Shown here: positions 27,245 through 35,539 of the stretch, piece by piece
How the letters are laid out: each line of letters opens with the position of its first letter
Position numbering within the stretch: position 1 is the stretch's first letter
Assembly: GCA_021323915.1 (NCBI GenBank)
Contig: JAJPKB010000677.1
Coordinates: forward strand, 1 to 38,858
From: Chloroflexota bacterium
GTDB taxonomy: Bacteria; Chloroflexota; UBA6077; FW602-bin22; CADDYW01
DNA: 38,858 bases
Direction: 5' to 3'
Made by a program: the position numbers and the translations under genes
Notes under the pieces: generated by a model
What the model saw: only the letters and a program-made list of their open reading frames with translations
Databases searched by the model: none
Told to the model about the DNA's origin: nothing

Positions 27245-29157
27245 TGTTTGGCGGCGGCGGTGGAATGAGCATGGGTGGCATGGGGATGGGGATGCGTGGC
27301 GGAGGCCACGGCACACTCCTGGCCCGGGAGAAAGCCGAGCTCCAGACAAGCGTTGGAGAAGTCGTCCGTCGCCTAGCCGAGGTGGTATCTAGCCAGAAAC
27401 GTAAGGTGTTCATCGCGGTCACGACCATTGTCGTGTCATCGGCGCTGCAGATGGTTCCTCCCGAGGCTACACGCTACGTCATCGATAACTTGATCCCGAC
27501 GGCGGACATACGAATGATTGTCGTCGTGGCCATCGCCATGATCATGCTCCACGCGACACGCTACCTACTCAACTACATCAGTCGCTACGTGGTCGCAGCG
27601 GTTTCGCAGCACCTCGTTTACGAGATGGCCCAAAGGCTATTTGAGAACGTCCAACGACTCTCACTCCGCTTCTACGAGCGCACCGGCACCGGCGACATTA
27701 TCTCCCGGACGACCAGCGACATTCAGGTGATTCAGCAGGCTTTGAGCGGGGGCATGGTCAACAGCATCATCGGCTTATTCACCATGCTTGCCTACGCGAT
27801 TATCATGCTCTTCCTCTATTGGAAGTTGGCGATCCTGGTCTACGCGACTGTACCCTTGATGCTTGTTGCCAGCTACATCACTTCGGAAATCCTCCGCCAT
27901 CGTTATCTCACCGTGCGCGAAACGATGTCGAACGTGAACGGGGTTCTCGCCGAGAACATCACCGGCGTGCGGGTTGCCAAAGCGTTTGCCCAGGAAGTTG
28001 CATCGACCCAGCGCTTCGAAGCGCGCAACCGCGAGAACCTGGACGCGAATATGTCGACCGCGATGGTTCAGGCTCTTTCGACGCCAGCCATCCAGATGAT
28101 CAGTGCGCTGGGCATGCTGCTCGTTCTCGGGTTTGGGGCCGAGTGGACAATGAACGGCACTATGACCATTGGCACATTGGTCGCGTTCGCTTCTTATATC
28201 GTCGCCTTTTACCAGCCAGTCACCGACCTGATCCAGATCAACAACACGATCCAACAGGCGCTGGCCGCGGCCGAGCGCATCTTCCAATTCCTTGACGAAA
28301 AGCCAGAGATTGTCGAAAAGCCCGGCGCGATCGACCTGGTCGACGTCAAAGGACACATTCAGTATGATCACGTCTGGTTCGCTTACGAGGAAGGGAAGCC
28401 AGTCCTGCAGGATATCGTCGTCGACGCTCAGCCCGGTCAGATCGTCGCGCTCGTCGGTCACACCGGCTCCGGCAAGACAACCATGATCAATCTCCTGCCT
28501 CGCTTCTACGATCCTAATGGTGGACGGATCCTTATCGACGGGCACGATTTGAAGGATTTGACTGTCAAATCGCTCCGCGAGAACATCGCGGTCGTTCTTC
28601 AGGAAACGTTCCTCTTCGCTGGCACGATTCGCGACAACATTGCGTATGGGCGCCTCGGCGCAAGCGAAGAGGAAATCATCACCGCGGCGAAGGAAGCGCA
28701 CGCCGATGAGTTCATCAACCGATTACCAGGGGGCTATAATTGGCAGGTTGGTGAAGGTGGTGCGTCGCTCAGTCGCGGCCAGCGCCAGCGGATCGCGCTG
28801 GCTCGGGCGATCCTCCGCGATCCGAAGATCCTGATTTTGGACGAGGCAACCTCCGACGTCGACACCGAGACCGAAATGTACATTCAGCAGGCCCTCGATC
28901 GGGTGATGAGAGGACGGACCGTGTTCGTCATCGCCCACCGCTTATCGACGATTCGCAACGCCGATCAGATCCTCGTGCTCAATCACGGTCGGATCATCGA
29001 GCGTGGTACCCATCAAGAGCTTCTTGCCCAGGGTGGCCACTATCGCGAGCTCTACGAGATCCAGTTCGCTTCTCTTTCCTCCGCGCCGTCGGCAAACGGA
29101 CACAACGGCACCGTTGTTCCGGTTGGCGCTATTCCACTCGGGCAAGAACAAAGCTAG
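27241..29157 (+). CDS. ABC exporter, fused TMD-NBD (half 2 of probable heterodimer)
   Basis: ATGA-type overlap with half 1; GHTGSGKTTM Walker A, LSRGQRQRIALARAIL, ILILDEATSDVD; Met/Gly-rich N-terminus. Confidence 0.94.
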   Translation: MMFGGGGGMSMGGMGMGMRGGGHGTLLAREKAELQTSVGEVVRRLAEVVSSQKRKVFIAVTTIVVSSALQMVPPEATRYVIDNLIPTADIRMIVVVAIAMIMLHATRYLLNYISRYVVAAVSQHLVYEMAQRLFENVQRLSLRFYERTGTGDIISRTTSDIQVIQQALSGGMVNSIIGLFTMLAYAIIMLFLYWKLAILVYATVPLMLVASYITSEILRHRYLTVRETMSNVNGVLAENITGVRVAKAFAQEVASTQRFEARNRENLDANMSTAMVQALSTPAIQMISALGMLLVLGFGAEWTMNGTMTIGTLVAFASYIVAFYQPVTDLIQINNTIQQALAAAERIFQFLDEKPEIVEKPGAIDLVDVKGHIQYDHVWFAYEEGKPVLQDIVVDAQPGQIVALVGHTGSGKTTMINLLPRFYDPNGGRILIDGHDLKDLTVKSLRENIAVVLQETFLFAGTIRDNIAYGRLGASEEEIITAAKEAHADEFINRLPGGYNWQVGEGGASLSRGQRQRIALARAILRDPKILILDEATSDVDTETEMYIQQALDRVMRGRTVFVIAHRLSTIRNADQILVLNHGRIIERGTHQELLAQGGHYRELYEIQFASLSSAPSANGHNGTVVPVGAIPLGQEQS

Positions 29158-29569
29158 CCACGAGCACCGCGAGGACGAAAAAGGTGATTGCGACGTAAGT
29201 CAAGTCACCCTCCGCGAGGAAGGCGATCATTGACACGGTCACGTGGGTGACCGGAATCACGATCAGCAACATCAGCCCGAACTCAATGATCGCGGGCGGA
29301 TGAAGCTGTAATGCTCCAGCAATCACCTCGCCCGGGGTTGTCGGTACTGGCTGGCCGGTTAAGTGGACAACAGTGTTGCTTCCTCCTTGAATGAAGAGAA
29401 GCACCGAGCCAACGAACATGATCGAGAAGCAAAGCAAGACGCCGTAGCGCAGAACGTAGCTGACAATCGTCTCGATTTGCGCGGAGGCTCTGGTGAGCTC
29501 ACCAGGCTGATCGCGTGCCGTAGTCGCATTGCGCTGCCTGGAATCCCTGGATAGGGGGCTGGTCGTCAC
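29129..29569 (-). CDS. DUF1634 domain membrane protein
   Basis: IVSYVLRYGVLLCFSIMFVGSVLLFI...PGEVIAGALQLHPPAIIEFGLMLLIVIPVTHVTVSMIAFLAEGDLTYVAITFFVLAVLVASF; AAGGAG RBS before GTG 29569; adjacent to TSUP gene. Confidence 0.82.
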   Translation of the reverse strand: MTTSPLSRDSRQRNATTARDQPGELTRASAQIETIVSYVLRYGVLLCFSIMFVGSVLLFIQGGSNTVVHLTGQPVPTTPGEVIAGALQLHPPAIIEFGLMLLIVIPVTHVTVSMIAFLAEGDLTYVAITFFVLAVLVASFVLARVE

Positions 29570-29591
29570 AGTGTTCTCCTTCCCCACGCCT

Positions 29592-30461
29592 TCAGAGCAG
29601 ATGCAGGCCATAGATCTGGGTGAATTGGGCAATGCCCTTCCAAAGCATTTGGGCACAAATGACAACCAGGACGATCACAAAGATCTGGCGAATAACCGAG
29701 CCGCGAAGGATAGTGAGCAAACGCGTGCCGAGCATCGCTCCCAGGAGCACCCCCATCGCCACTGGAGCAGCCAAGATCGCCTGGATGTCGCCATGGAGGA
29801 AATAGATTCCGGCGCTCGCCGCGGCGGTGATGCCGATCATAAAGTTGCTGGTGGCACTCGATACCTTCATAGGGAGATGCATCGCGATGTCCATCGCGGG
29901 CACCTTCAGGGCACCGCTGCCAATGCCGAGGAGGCCGGAGACCATTCCCGCGATGAACATGAGGATGAGGCCGACCCCGGCCCCTCCCACCTTGTAGGTG
30001 ACGTTTTGTTTCAGCGCCGCGTCGTAGTAGCTACTGTGGAGTCTCAGCCGGGCTGCTAATCCGCTGTCGGGGACGTCAGTGGGCAGCTCAGCTTTTCGCT
30101 TGCGGAACATGACCAGGCCGGAATAGGCCAAGATCAGCCCAAAGATGAAATAGAGCGCCCAGCCAGAGATCAATCCACCGATGTACGCTCCGGTCACTGC
30201 ACCAGTCGTCGTGGCTATCGAAAGAAAGAGGCCAACGCGTAAGTTGGAGATCTTCTCCTTGACGTAGGTTGACGCGGCACCACTCGATGTCGCGATAACG
30301 GAAATGATGCTCGCGCCAATTGCATAGTGAATGTCAACACCGAGGACAAGTGTGAGAATAGGAACGATAATGACCCCACCACCGAGGCCAAGGAGAGAAC
30401 CGAGAATACCGGCTCCGATGGCGCAAAAAAACGTGATCAGGAAGAATTCTAGGGGGGACAT
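29592..30461 (-). CDS. TSUP (TauE/SafE) family membrane transporter
   Basis: GAGILGSLLGLGGGVIIVPILTLVLGVDIHYAIGASIISVIATSSGAA...GSGALKVPAMDIAMHLPMKVSSATSNFMIGITA. Confidence 0.93.
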   Translation of the reverse strand: MSPLEFFLITFFCAIGAGILGSLLGLGGGVIIVPILTLVLGVDIHYAIGASIISVIATSSGAASTYVKEKISNLRVGLFLSIATTTGAVTGAYIGGLISGWALYFIFGLILAYSGLVMFRKRKAELPTDVPDSGLAARLRLHSSYYDAALKQNVTYKVGGAGVGLILMFIAGMVSGLLGIGSGALKVPAMDIAMHLPMKVSSATSNFMIGITAAASAGIYFLHGDIQAILAAPVAMGVLLGAMLGTRLLTILRGSVIRQIFVIVLVVICAQMLWKGIAQFTQIYGLHLL

Positions 30462-30483
30462 CCGATTTCCCGCCTCCGCCGAT

Positions 30484-30541
30484 TTGTCCAGACAGGCGAC
30501 TTTGTCTGGACAATAATAGATGATAACGGCTTCAGCGACAA
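30484..30541 (-). promoter_or_regulatory. TSUP-DUF1634 promoter with two tandem operator-like palindromes
   Basis: Minus strand TTGTCG (30541-30536)-N17-TATTAT (30518-30513), then TTGTCTGGACAA (30502-30513) and TTGTCCAGACAG (30484-30495) on + strand, 18 bp apart. Confidence 0.7.
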
Positions 30542-30563
30542 TGGAAAAAACGAACGCAGGAAC

Positions 30564-31667
30564 CTACCGGGTCAAAGCACGCTGCGTCTGGCGGTCGAAG
30601 ATATGGAGGTGGCGGGTATCGACGACGAGCTCGACGATCTGACCGCGACGAAGCTCGGTGTCCGCGCTCACCCGTGCTGTGATCACTTGATTGGCGACAT
30701 CGGCGTGGAGCAAGGTTTCGCTGCCGAGTGGCTCGAGCAGATCGACGTGAGCGCTGAAGCTAGAGTTTGGTGGCGCCTCGGCGACTTCCTCGCGGTCAAA
30801 GAGGTGCTCCGGTCGGATGCCGATCACCACCTCACAGTCGACATATTGGTCGATCAGACTCGCCTGGCCAGGGGGCACTTGAACCCGAAAACCATTACCT
30901 TCGACAAACACCTCTCCATCCCGGGCGATCAGCCGAGCGTTGAGTAGGTTCATCGACGGACTACCGATGAAACCGGCGACGAAGAGATTGATCGGATGGT
31001 TGTAGAGATTGTCAGGTGTACCAAGCTGCTGAAGCTGGCCGGCATTGAGGACAGCGATCCGGTCGCCCAGGGTCATGGCTTCCTGCTGATCGTGGGTGAC
31101 GTAAATCGTCGTTGTCCGCAGGCGCTCGTGGAGCTTGATGAGCTCGGCGCGCGTGCGCACCCGGAGCTTGACGTCCAGGTTAGAAAGCGGCTCGTCCATC
31201 AGGAAGACTTCCGGATCGCGGACGATCGCTCGTCCGAGGGCGACCCGCTGCCGCTGGCCGCCGCTGAGCTCTTTGGGACGGCGTTGGAGAAGATCGGTGA
31301 TACTCAACAAGTCGGCGACTTTGCGCACCCGCTCATCGATCTCCTGGCGGGGTACACGACGAAGCTGGAGTGGGTGGGCAAGGTTGTCGCGCACGGTCAT
31401 GTGTGGGTAAAGTGCGTAGCTCTGAAAGACCATTGCCACGTCGCGATCCTTGGGAGCCAGGTCGTTGACCATCCGATCACCAATAAAGATCCGTCCGCTG
31501 GTTGGCTCATCGAGGCCAGCTACCAGGCGGAGGGCGGTCGACTTACCACAACCCGAAGGACCGACGACGACCAGAAATTCGCCGTCATACACTTCGAGGT
31601 CAAGCTCGTGAAGCGCAATGACGTCGCCGAACGCTTTGGTCACCCGATCAAAAACAACGCGCGCCAT
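30564..31667 (-). CDS. ABC transporter ATP-binding protein, UgpC/MalK/MsmK type
   Basis: GPSGCGKSTALRLVAGLDEPTSGRIFIGDRMVNDLAPKDRDVAMVFQSYALYPHMTVRDNLAHPL, LSGGQRQRVALGRAIVRDPEVFLMDEPLSNLD plus regulatory C-terminal domain. Confidence 0.94.
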   Translation of the reverse strand: MARVVFDRVTKAFGDVIALHELDLEVYDGEFLVVVGPSGCGKSTALRLVAGLDEPTSGRIFIGDRMVNDLAPKDRDVAMVFQSYALYPHMTVRDNLAHPLQLRRVPRQEIDERVRKVADLLSITDLLQRRPKELSGGQRQRVALGRAIVRDPEVFLMDEPLSNLDVKLRVRTRAELIKLHERLRTTTIYVTHDQQEAMTLGDRIAVLNAGQLQQLGTPDNLYNHPINLFVAGFIGSPSMNLLNARLIARDGEVFVEGNGFRVQVPPGQASLIDQYVDCEVVIGIRPEHLFDREEVAEAPPNSSFSAHVDLLEPLGSETLLHADVANQVITARVSADTELRRGQIVELVVDTRHLHIFDRQTQRALTR

Positions 31668-32036
31668 ACTTTCTCTTTTCGCCAGAGATTACGAGCTCCG
31701 AGTAACGAGTGATGAAGAGAGTAGCCGCTTTTGTCTCTGTGCCACTCGACCGGAACTGCTACTATCGTGGGCCGATTATATCATCGCCACGAGAGCGCGA
31801 ACAGACGGTGCGCGCGGCGCCATCCTGCCGGATCACCTAAGATGGAGTACCAGGACGGCGCTCATGCCGCGACCAATTCGCCGTCGACTGGATCGAGCGG
31901 ATGGGTCCGCTACTTGGGCGAGGCCGAGTGGCAAACCATCCGCTCAAAGTGACGATCCACCTCGAGGGAAGACGATAGTCGACACCTGGAGTGGAGAGCC
32001 AATCTTCACCCTTTGAGATTCGGAACAAGGACTGTT

Positions 32037-32342
32037 TCAGACGAGTCCCGCCCGGCTCAATGCCCAGTCCAGCTCGCCCAGGCTGGGCTCGATCAGGATC
32101 TCCCCGGCCACGCTCACCGTCGGGTGGCTGGCGTAGCCGCCGGTCAGCCAGCGCAGTTGGGCGGCCGCCGCCGGCTCCTCCTCCAGATCGACGTAGCGGT
32201 AGGGGATCCCGAGGCGGTCGAGGTAGCGGCGCACGAGCTGGCTCGCAGCGCACCAGCGCGTGCCGTAGACCGTCACCGGCGCGACGGCCGGCGCGTCGCG
32301 GACCCCGTAAGGGGCATAGCGCCCGGTACTTGCGAGGGACAT
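32037..32342 (-). CDS. Glutaredoxin/mycoredoxin-like protein with CAAS active site
   Basis: VTVYGTRWCAASQLVRRYLDRLGIPYRYVDLEEEPAAAAQLRWLTGGYASHPTVSVAGEILIEPS. Confidence 0.85.
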   Translation of the reverse strand: MSLASTGRYAPYGVRDAPAVAPVTVYGTRWCAASQLVRRYLDRLGIPYRYVDLEEEPAAAAQLRWLTGGYASHPTVSVAGEILIEPSLGELDWALSRAGLV

Positions 32343-32358
32343 ACAATCACCTCCTTAC

Positions 32359-33126
32359 TTACCGCCAACGGCTAGCCCCGGCCATGGCGACCTCTCCGGC
32401 CGGCGCCGCGCCAGTGGTGCTGGCCGGCTGCCGAATCTCGCCGAGCACGTGGTATAGCTCGTAGATATCCGGGATCTGGTGGAGCTGCGGCGAGACGTGA
32501 GCGTAGCGGATGACGCCCTCACCGTCGAGCACGTAGAGGGCGCGCTCGGAGAAACCATCCGACTCCCGCCAGACCCGGTAGCGGCGGGCGACCTCGCCCT
32601 TGGGGTGGAAGTCGGCCAGAAGCGGGAAGGTGATCCCGCGTACCGCCGCCCAGGCCCCGTGGCTGTAGAGGCTATCGACCGAGATGCCGATGAGCTGGGC
32701 GTTATACTTGGTGAACTCGGCACTCTCGGCCTGATACAGGCTGAGCTGGTCGGAGCAAGTCGGGCTCCAGTCGAGCGGATAGAAAACGAGGACGACCGGC
32801 CGCCCCCGGAAGTCGTGGAGCGCCACGGCCTGGCCATTGGCATCCAGCAGGGTGAAATCCGGCGCGATTGTACCGACCGGTAGGGGCTCGTTCTGGGCGG
32901 TGCCATCCATCTTCGGCGCCGTCTTGTAGAGGTCCGCGACATCCTGCAAGGTGAGTGCATTGGTCGATTCCGCCGCCCCCGGGCGAAGGTTGCGCCAGAG
33001 ATCCTGGGTCATCCCATGGAGGATCGAGATAGCCTCCTTCTCTGGGCCATCCGGAATACGGTCTGCAAGCGCCGCGAAGCGCTCCTCGAGATCAAGCAGA
33101 CGACGTGTGTAAGGCTTCCCTTCCAT
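32359..33126 (-). CDS. Peroxiredoxin (AhpC/TSA-AhpE-like, 1-Cys) with ~85-aa N-terminal extension
   Basis: AGGAGG RBS before ATG 33126; VGTIAPDFTLLDANGQAVALHDFRGRPVVLVFYPLDWSPTCSDQLSLYQAESAEF. Confidence 0.9.
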   Translation of the reverse strand: MEGKPYTRRLLDLEERFAALADRIPDGPEKEAISILHGMTQDLWRNLRPGAAESTNALTLQDVADLYKTAPKMDGTAQNEPLPVGTIAPDFTLLDANGQAVALHDFRGRPVVLVFYPLDWSPTCSDQLSLYQAESAEFTKYNAQLIGISVDSLYSHGAWAAVRGITFPLLADFHPKGEVARRYRVWRESDGFSERALYVLDGEGVIRYAHVSPQLHQIPDIYELYHVLGEIRQPASTTGAAPAGEVAMAGASRWR

Positions 33127-33154
33127 AGGCAGCACACCTCCTTTCGCAACACGC

Positions 33155-33251
33155 GGATCGGAGCTGGTGGACGACGGATGTCCACGCTCCAAGACTATTC
33201 TAAGCTCGGCTCGTCAGATACCCGTCGGAACCGAGTTAGAAGTAGATACGA
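33155..33251 (-). promoter_or_regulatory. Conserved promoter/leader element, copy A (peroxiredoxin)
   Basis: Contains hairpin 33160-33190, TAGAAT (33202-33197) and upstream box CTACTTCTAACTC (33245-33233); shared with copy B at 35935-36026. Confidence 0.75.
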
Positions 33252-33442
33252 TGAGACATTAGCCCAGGCACTGATTCTCCCCGAGCGATCCGACGGAAAA
33301 CCGACCGCGGCACGCCAGAAGATGGAGAGTCGAGAGTCCGGATCCGTCTCTTCCGGCGCAGCACCTCGATTGATGAACACGCGAGGCGCGACGGCCAATC
33401 ATCCGCCGGGCCGCGTTGCCCGCACCTCCAGGCATGCCCCCA

Positions 33443-34120
33443 TCAGCCGGAGCCGACGGATTGGGCGAGAGCGGGTTGACGCTCACGCGTGACCTGGCGC
33501 CGGACCTGCGCGGCCAGCCACACCGACATTGACCAGCGCGCCGGCTTGCGTTGCAGCGCGGCAAATGCGCCAGCCAGCACGTCGGCCAGGACGTGCTGGA
33601 TTTCCTCCTCACTGGGTTGTCGCCCGGCGTCCCGCAGTGCCTGCGCGATCGTCCGAGTCAGACCGGGCAGCTCGGCTTCGACCAGGTGGGAGAAAGCCGC
33701 CCGGTCCCCAGCCAGCGCGCGGTCGAGCAGCTCCCGCTCTTCCAGGAGAATCCGCTCCGCCGCGCGCGCCTCGGCGGCGCTGAGCGAGGCACGGCGGCGC
33801 TCGTGGCTAGCATCGCGGCGGAGCTTCGCCTCGTAGCGCTCGAGCTTGTCCTCCAAATCATCGAAGGCACGGGCGAGGAGGGCGTGGAGCGAAGGCGCGA
33901 CATTACGCTTGGCCAGCAGCGATGTGCCAAGGATGTCGAGCCGGACGCTGCCCCGGTACTCCTCGCGGCGGGCGTGGCGCTCCAGGTCGAGGAACAGGTC
34001 GAGCGCGTCCGGGGCAAAGTGGCGGAGTCGACGCTCGAACCGCGCGACCGCGCGATCGATGAGCTCCCGATCGGCCGCCGAGAGCTCACAACGTCGGGTC
34101 ATCAGGTGCAGCCGAATCAT
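33443..34120 (-). CDS. HPF/S30AE-like domain fused to sigma-70 region-2-like domain
   Basis: N-term: MIRLHLMTRRCELSAADRELIDRAVARFERRLRHFAPDALDLFLDLERHARREEYRGSVRLDILGTSLLAKRNVAPSLHALLARAFDDLEDKLERYEAKLRR; C-term: LLDRALAGDRAAFSHLVEAELPGLTRTIAQALRD...EEEIQHVLADVLAGAFAALQRKPARWSMSVWLAAQVRRQV. Confidence 0.8.
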   Translation of the reverse strand: MIRLHLMTRRCELSAADRELIDRAVARFERRLRHFAPDALDLFLDLERHARREEYRGSVRLDILGTSLLAKRNVAPSLHALLARAFDDLEDKLERYEAKLRRDASHERRRASLSAAEARAAERILLEERELLDRALAGDRAAFSHLVEAELPGLTRTIAQALRDAGRQPSEEEIQHVLADVLAGAFAALQRKPARWSMSVWLAAQVRRQVTRERQPALAQSVGSG

Positions 34121-34386
34121 CGCTCCCTTCCCTCGGTCAGAAGTCCAAGCGTGGTCAGCTCCCGCTCCGGCCGGGCCATGACGTGCAAGTCAGGAGCATA
34201 CATCCGGACCTGCTCCCCCCGCCACGCGACGGCCTTGTCCCGGTCACTGATCAAGCGCTCTTCTTGCTGAATCAGATTGTCGTTGCCGGGTGGATCACGG
34301 TACCCCAAAGCGATCCACCAGTAGCCATCACGCTCGGCCAGGCGAGCGTAGGCGCATTCAAACTGATCGACCCAGCAGATCGTCAT
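34117..34386 (-). CDS. Hypothetical protein (89 aa) in the baeRF-HPF operon
   Basis: MTICWVDQFECAYARLAERDGYWWIALGYRDPPGNDNLIQQEERLISDRDKAVAWRGEQVRMYAPDLHVM; coupled to upstream TGA and overlapping downstream ATG. Confidence 0.7.
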   Translation of the reverse strand: MTICWVDQFECAYARLAERDGYWWIALGYRDPPGNDNLIQQEERLISDRDKAVAWRGEQVRMYAPDLHVMARPERELTTLGLLTEGRER

Positions 34387-34387
34387 C

Positions 34388-35539
34388 TCAACCACCTTCT
34401 GCTTCTTCGATGGGCAACGATACTTCGAGCTGAAAGCGCAGGAAGGCGCCGATCCCCTCGCCCTCTCTGCTCAGGCGATCGGACGCCGGGCCATGGACTG
34501 TCTCGACCAGCCCGCCCTCGTTCAAGGTACGCTCGACCGCCCGCTCAACGACGTCGTCGAGCCGCCGCGGCGTCCCGCCACACTCCGGGCAGGAGATCGT
34601 ACACTCGGCGATGAGCAGCCCGCACGCCGGGCACTCCGCGCCCGGTGGGCCGGCGGCGTCAGTGACGATCAGGCGATGGACGGCACCCCGGCTGATCGCC
34701 CGCAGCGTCGGCGCCAGCCCCCGGACGCCGCGGCCGACGAAGACGGCATCGAGGAGATCGTCGATCAGCCTCTCCTCCGCAACACGCTCGGCCTCCCGCT
34801 CGATCTCGCGGGTCTTCGCGAGGATCTCGGACGGAGGGGCGAAGATCTCCGCCGGGAAGGTCCCGGCGAGCCGCTCGCGGAGCCGCCGCGGCAGGAGCCG
34901 CCGCAGCTCCGCCGTCGCCTCCGGTGGGCCGGCGAGGACGAGCCGGTCGAAGGGCTTGCGCCAGAGAAGCGCCGAGAGTTCTTCCGCGACGCGACGTAAG
35001 TGCCAGAAGACGTGCGCTGCGTGGTGGCGCTGGTAGTTGGCCTGCGACCAGCCACCTTGCTCGTGCTTGCCCGGCACGAGGTCCTCGACGAACTCCTGTT
35101 CAACAATTTCGCCCAGGTATACCATGAAGAGGCGCGCCTTCTCTTTGTCGACCAGGGCGACGACGTAGCGCTCGTACTCATCGAGGACATCGAGAAGCGG
35201 CCGCAGATACGGCCGCGGTCCGACGTGCACCCGGTCTGCGACTGGCACTGGCAAAGCGTAGCTCTGCCAGAGGTTCTGAGCCGAGCAACTGAAGAGGGCC
35301 AGGCCCGGCCCACCTGGTGGCTGATCGCGCAGGTAGGCTCGTACCCGCTCGACATCAGCTTGAACAGCCGTGCGCCAGGCATCGTCCAGGCCGGCCTCGA
35401 CCGTCTTGAGCAGGTCGTCGAAGGCAGTCCGATAGGACCGCCGGATCTGGCGCTCTGGCGCGAGGTTGAGGTAGACACTCAGGACCGGGGCATCGCCGCC
35501 GGCGAAGGCGACAAGGTATTGCAGGTCGGCGGTGATCAT
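34388..35539 (-). CDS. Bacterial archaeo-eukaryotic release factor (baeRF / eRF1-Vms1-like) protein with C-terminal zinc ribbon
   Basis: LVPGKHEQGGWSQANYQRHHAAHVFWHLRRVAEELSALLWRKPFDRLVLAGPPEATAELRRLLPRRLRERLAG; CPACGLLIAECTISCPECGG. Confidence 0.85.
   Translation of the reverse strand: MITADLQYLVAFAGGDAPVLSVYLNLAPERQIRRSYRTAFDDLLKTVEAGLDDAWRTAVQADVERVRAYLRDQPPGGPGLALFSCSAQNLWQSYALPVPVADRVHVGPRPYLRPLLDVLDEYERYVVALVDKEKARLFMVYLGEIVEQEFVEDLVPGKHEQGGWSQANYQRHHAAHVFWHLRRVAEELSALLWRKPFDRLVLAGPPEATAELRRLLPRRLRERLAGTFPAEIFAPPSEILAKTREIEREAERVAEERLIDDLLDAVFVGRGVRGLAPTLRAISRGAVHRLIVTDAAGPPGAECPACGLLIAECTISCPECGGTPRRLDDVVERAVERTLNEGGLVETVHGPASDRLSREGEGIGAFLRFQLEVSLPIEEAEGG

Noticed and set aside
27775-28701. 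308-aa minus-strand ORF opposite the second ABC exporter
   Set aside because: Antisense of canonical Walker/signature motifs; no independent evidence.
31668-32036. Possible gene or RNA between the UgpC-type ATPase and the glutaredoxin
   Set aside because: ORFs are short and lack recognisable features; no convincing RNA structure. It also lacks the 33155/35935 leader motif.
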